A stretch of 64,000 bases of DNA from the NCBI RefSeq assembly GCF_012223425.1, contig NZ_CP038799.1:1860001-1924000 (forward strand), read 5' to 3'. Position numbers and translations under genes: made by a program. This DNA is from Mycolicibacterium frederiksbergense. Its GTDB lineage: Bacteria > Actinomycetota > Actinomycetes > Mycobacteriales > Mycobacteriaceae. Under the pieces are notes generated by a model. The model did no database searches and was not told where the DNA came from. It was given only the letters and a program-made list of their open reading frames with translations. Positions 60,898 to 64,000 of the stretch are shown in pieces (the first letter of the stretch is position 1; each line of letters starts with the position of its first letter).

Positions 60898-61527
60898 TCA
60901 GGCGGAAATCTGTTCGAGCCGAACGCGACCCATACCGCGGTCGCGGGCGACGCCGGCGAGGGTGTCGCGCAGTTGGGCGCGCCCGCGGAACACCCGTGAC
61001 ATGACGGTGCCGACGGGGGTGCCCATCACCCGGGCTGTCTCGGCGTAAGTAAATCCCTGCACGTCGGCGTAGTAGAGGGCGATCCGGAAGCCCTCCGGAA
61101 GCTGTTCCAGCGCGGCCTTGATGTCGGCGTCCGGGAAGACGTCCATCACCGTTGCTTCCGCCGACGGGGCGCTGCGCATCATGGCGGTGGGCAGGTCCAG
61201 ATCGGCGACCGACTCGACCGCGTACTCCGCCGGGCGTCGCTGCCTCATCCGGTAGCCGCTGATCCAGCGGTTGTGCAGGATGCGGAACAGCCATGCGTTG
61301 AGGTTGGTGCCGGGCTCGAACCGGCGGAAACCCATGAAAGCGTGCATGAGGGCGTCCTGCAAAAGGTCCTCTGCGTCGGCTTCATTGCGGGTCAGCCGGC
61401 GCGCACCCCGCATCAACACGGGCCGCAGGGGCGCGGTGTCACGTGCGAAACGCGCAGCCAGTTCGGCATCGGACTCGGTGACGGTGCTGATGAGTTTCAC
61501 AAGTCCCAGACTTGCCCTTTCCGTCAT
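60898..61527 (-). CDS. ECF-type sigma-70 family RNA polymerase sigma factor
   Basis: 209 residues from ATG 61527 (MTERASLGLVKLIS). Region 2 reads LTRNEADAEDLLQDALMHAFMGFRRFEPGTNLNAWLFRILHN (part), with the core-binding DAEDLLQD motif. Region 4 reads LPEGFRIALYYADVQGFTYAETARVMGTPVGTVMSRVFRGR (part). There is no SnoaL or other extension. No anti-sigma gene is adjacent; the next gene is an SDR. It is divergent from an NAD(P)-binding gene over 123 bp, which may also be its target. Confidence 0.88.
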   Translation of the reverse strand: MTERASLGLVKLISTVTESDAELAARFARDTAPLRPVLMRGARRLTRNEADAEDLLQDALMHAFMGFRRFEPGTNLNAWLFRILHNRWISGYRMRQRRPAEYAVESVADLDLPTAMMRSAPSAEATVMDVFPDADIKAALEQLPEGFRIALYYADVQGFTYAETARVMGTPVGTVMSRVFRGRAQLRDTLAGVARDRGMGRVRLEQISA

Positions 61528-61650
61528 CCGGCGGACCCTTGAAAACCCGTAGTCACCGGCCCGTAGGTCAGCCCGGATGACTCCGGGGCGTTTTCGCCGT
61601 TCTGGTCGTGGGGCGTCACACCCTGCCCGCAACCGACTGGAGGTTTCGCC

Positions 61651-62415
61651 GTGAGAATCGTTGTGATCGGGGGCACCGGGCTGATCGGCTCACAGCTGGT
61701 ACGGGGATTGACCGAGCACGGCCACGACGCGGTCGCCGCCGCGCCGTCCACCGGGGTGGACACCATCACCGGCGAGGGCCTCGCCGAGGCGCTGGCCGGC
61801 ACCGACGCCGTCGTCGACGTATCGAACTCGCCGTCCCTGCAGGACGGCCCGGCCATGGAGTTCTTCCGTACCGCAACCACGAACCTGCTGGCGGCCGAGA
61901 CCGTCGCCGGTGTCGGCCACCATGTGGCGCTATCGGTGGTGGGCGCCGACGAACTGGCGCCGCAGAGCGGCTACTTCCGGGCCAAATTGGCGCAGGAAGC
62001 ACTCATCGCGGCATCCGGCGTCCCGTTCACCATCGTGCGCGCTACGCAGTTCTTCGAATTCGTCGCCGGCATCGCCGACGCCGCGACCGAGACCGGCACC
62101 GTGCGGCTGGCACCGGTTTCCTTCCAGCCGATGGCATCCGCCGATGTGGCCGAAGCGGTTGGCATCGCCACCGTCGGAGATCCGTCGAGCGGCATCATCG
62201 AGGTTGCGGGCCCGCAGCGCTACCGGCTCGACGAGCTGATCTGCACCGCGCTCACCGCGCATGGCGACCGCCGGTCCGTGGTCGCCGACCCGAGTGCCCG
62301 GTACTGGGGCGCCGAACTGCAGGACGACACCCTGGTTCCCGGTGCCGGCGCAACCCTGTTCGGAATCCGGTTCGAGGACTGGCTACTGCGGTCCAGCGCT
62401 CATCCCTTGAAGTAG
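61651..62415 (+). CDS. NAD(P)-binding SDR-type (NmrA-like) protein
   Basis: 254 residues from GTG 61651 (AGGTTTC upstream). The N-terminal Rossmann motif is MRIVVIGGTGLIGSQLVRGL, followed by DAVVDVSNSPSLQ, LSVVGADELAPQSGYFRAKLAQE (a YxxxK-like pair, part) and IVRATQFFEFV. It belongs to the atypical extended SDRs related to NmrA and NADH-flavin reductase-like proteins. It may be an oxidoreductase or redox sensor. It is divergent from the ECF sigma factor gene. Confidence 0.85.
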   Translation: MRIVVIGGTGLIGSQLVRGLTEHGHDAVAAAPSTGVDTITGEGLAEALAGTDAVVDVSNSPSLQDGPAMEFFRTATTNLLAAETVAGVGHHVALSVVGADELAPQSGYFRAKLAQEALIAASGVPFTIVRATQFFEFVAGIADAATETGTVRLAPVSFQPMASADVAEAVGIATVGDPSSGIIEVAGPQRYRLDELICTALTAHGDRRSVVADPSARYWGAELQDDTLVPGAGATLFGIRFEDWLLRSSAHPLK

Positions 62416-63197
62416 ACGATCTGGTGGCTGGTGGCCAGCAGCCTGCCACCGGCCCCCCAGATCTGGGCGGCCTGGTCGAAATGACCGGACGAATACTGTT
62501 GTGCACGTGCGGTTGCCAGCACGTGATCATCGCCCTGGGCGGCCAAGGTGTCGCTGTCGGCGTGGAAGTACACGGTGATCGACACGGTGCCCGCGGGCAG
62601 CAGACGTCCGAGCCGCAGGTAGATACGCGGGTAGAAGATATCGCAGACAGCGGTCAGCGCGGCGAAATCCCATGGCCGAGGCGGGTTGTCGCGAACCCAC
62701 AGGGTGGTCTCCGAGGACCCCGATTCACCGTCCCCGGCATCCGGGATGGCGCCGGTGACATAGCGCATGTCGTAGTTGCGCATCCAGGTCGGCCCCTTGT
62801 CCGGACCGACAGGCACCTCCGCGGGTGCCGGCACTGACGGCCTGGCCGGTTCGGTGTCACTCCAGGTGTCCCGCCGGACCCCGAAAACCGCGGTGGCGGT
62901 GGTCTTCACGTCGCCGTCCTGGCAGAGCTCGACGAGCCAATGCTGGTTGGACCGGTTGGTGCGCACCGCACGGGTGCTGATCTCGAAGTCACCCTCGACG
63001 ATCGGGGCCAGGTAGTTCACCGTCAGCGCCACCGGTTGACCGTGCACATCGGGCTGCAGTTCTATGGCCCGCAGCAGCGCCGCGGCGGTGATGCCACCGA
63101 ACGGGCCGACCATATTCGCCCATTCGGGCACGGTGCGACCGCGCAACAGTCGTTCACCGGCGGGTTGCAGGGCGATGCCATTGTCGAAGGCCGTCAT
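62400..63197 (-). CDS. Acyl-CoA thioesterase family protein (double hot-dog)
   Basis: 265 residues from ATG 63197 with AGGAGGAAG upstream. Two hot-dog modules are visible: NMVGPFGGITAAALLRAIELQ with PVALTVNYLAPIVEGDFE, and a second with YNSGHFDQ-type residues, read here as ARAQQYSSGHFDQAAQIWGAGG, ending LATSHQIVYF. This fits TesB-like/4HBT_3 acyl-CoA thioesterases; the chain length is unknown. Its last 16 bases overlap the convergent NAD(P)-binding gene. Upstream in-frame extension to 63395 is not supported. Confidence 0.82.
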   Translation of the reverse strand: MTAFDNGIALQPAGERLLRGRTVPEWANMVGPFGGITAAALLRAIELQPDVHGQPVALTVNYLAPIVEGDFEISTRAVRTNRSNQHWLVELCQDGDVKTTATAVFGVRRDTWSDTEPARPSVPAPAEVPVGPDKGPTWMRNYDMRYVTGAIPDAGDGESGSSETTLWVRDNPPRPWDFAALTAVCDIFYPRIYLRLGRLLPAGTVSITVYFHADSDTLAAQGDDHVLATARAQQYSSGHFDQAAQIWGAGGRLLATSHQIVYFKG

Positions 63198-63306
63198 CGG
63201 TCTTCCTCCTGGGTCGGGCGGTTCGCTCGGCCGACGGCGCTGCCGACCGCCAAACCAAGTTACCTGCGGACCGCCGCTCGGCTCACGCGGCCACCCCGCT
63301 CCTGCG

Positions 63307-64000
63307 CTAGGCGAACCGTCCGGCGAAACCGCGCAAGGGCAGATCAGCACTGGTGAGCAGGCCGGGGGCCGCCGCGACCACCGACCCGATGGCATTGAGC
63401 GCGGGCAGCCCGGTCACGGTCATCCCGATCGAGGCGAAGCTGGTCGGGTCGGAGAGGTCGACGCCCGGCTTGGGGAAGATCATGTGCTTGTTGTAGACGC
63501 AGGGATCGCCCATGATCTGAGTGATGTAGCAGCCCTTGATATCCCAGCTCGGATCGGTGTGCGGGGTCATCTGCCATTCCAGGTGGGTCTCGATCTTCGG
63601 CACGCCCCCGACCAGGCCCTGGTACTTGATGTAGTTGCCACCCAGCGAGCCCTTCGGCAACTGGTACCAGCCCAGATCGACATCCTTGGTGCACGCCCCG
63701 AGTTCGTAGCTGAACTTCACCTCGTCGAGGTGCACGTCGAAGCAGTCGGCCATCAGCAACACGCTGTCGGCGAAGACACGGGTGTACTTCTCCAGCATGC
63801 CGGGCAGTCGCGGATCGTCGACCGGAAGTCCGTAGCCGACCTCTTTCCAGGTGTCGGCCGAATGGTGGCACGACACATCCACGGATTCGATGGTGGTCAC
63901 GTTCTCGATCTCAGCGACGTCGGCCGAACACACCACGCCCAGAATCTGATTGAGACCGGGATTCATCCCGGTGCCGTAGAACGTCGCCCCGCCCTTGGCG
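63307..64000 (-). CDS. Dihydrodipicolinate-reductase-like oxidoreductase (partial, cut by window edge)
   Basis: The reading frame stays open to the window end, so the N-terminal part (with the expected NAD(P)-binding domain) is missing. Visible segments include GMNPGLNQILGVVCS, ESVDVSCHHSADTWKEVGYG, MLEKYTRVFADSVLLMADCF and NKHMIFPKPGVDLSDPTSF. They resemble the actinobacterial group annotated as dihydrodipicolinate reductase N-terminus-containing or amine dehydrogenase-like proteins. Family and substrate are uncertain. Confidence 0.65.
   Translation of the reverse strand, partial: AKGGATFYGTGMNPGLNQILGVVCSADVAEIENVTTIESVDVSCHHSADTWKEVGYGLPVDDPRLPGMLEKYTRVFADSVLLMADCFDVHLDEVKFSYELGACTKDVDLGWYQLPKGSLGGNYIKYQGLVGGVPKIETHLEWQMTPHTDPSWDIKGCYITQIMGDPCVYNKHMIFPKPGVDLSDPTSFASIGMTVTGLPALNAIGSVVAAAPGLLTSADLPLRGFAGRFA

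Overview
The window is high-GC actinobacterial chromosome and reads as a rapidly growing Mycobacterium (Mycolicibacterium). The evidence is a complete ESX-3 type VII secretion locus with PE/PPE genes, fadE6/fadD2-type lipid genes, a 13E12-type HNH gene behind a mycobacterial SOS box, and a gene order that, from memory, follows Rv0269c-Rv0276, Rv0282-Rv0294 and part of Rv0308-Rv0320 of M. tuberculosis. All assignments come from reading sequence and motifs; no database was searched.

Layout. 1-3128: a P1-type aminopeptidase/APC permease pair with a divergent TetR, then a divergent DUF1398/MarR pair sharing two palindromes. 3267-8361: a holin-like/DUF3618/DUF4235 membrane operon, a haem-oxygenase-like metalloenzyme, a STAS protein, two GAF-ANTAR proteins, a CDGSH protein and a methyltransferase. 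8362-11766: a gene-poor, island-like stretch with an ISL3-like transposase scrap, a GlxA-type regulator facing a small monooxygenase, a truncated tRNA 3' end followed by a terminator, and long inverted repeats. 11767-18031: a cluster of secreted proteins consisting of two paralogous glycosidases with acidic tails, a GH16 glucanase-like enzyme and a Thr-rich protein, with a consensus CRP site ahead of the first gene. 18032-22332: an SOS-controlled HNH gene and a D-amino-acid-oxidase-like gene split by an IS3-family element. 22348-33474: cell-envelope and housekeeping genes, including an M15-like exported protein, a membrane Hsp70-like protein with a poly-Thr tail, an L,D-transpeptidase-like protein, a PAP2/lipid-kinase fusion, a PAP2 phosphatase, a Nudix protein, Tam, an amidohydrolase and an alpha/beta hydrolase.

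33464-47871 is the whole ESX-3 operon on the minus strand in the canonical order eccA3-eccB3-eccC3-PE5-PPE4-esxG-esxH-espG3-eccD3-mycP3-eccE3, mostly translationally coupled, behind two IdeR-like boxes. This fits iron-repressed secretion of EsxG-EsxH and PE5-PPE4. 48101-59339 holds two TetR-controlled sets, fadE6, an SDR, fadD2 and a LigD-type polymerase-domain protein. 59573-64000 holds a STAS protein, an ECF sigma factor with an SDR, an NAD(P)-binding protein, a thioesterase and a partial oxidoreductase.

Most notable observations: the IS3 insertion whose removal with one 3-bp duplication restores the host frame exactly; the CRP-linked surface glycosidase cluster; the paired IdeR-like boxes; a loop-free 40-bp palindrome between convergent genes; REP-like repeats, one of which encodes the end of a TetR protein; and the tRNA/IS remnant region. 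I did not find a convincing wholly new multi-gene system. The secreted glycosidase cluster is the best candidate for undescribed biology.
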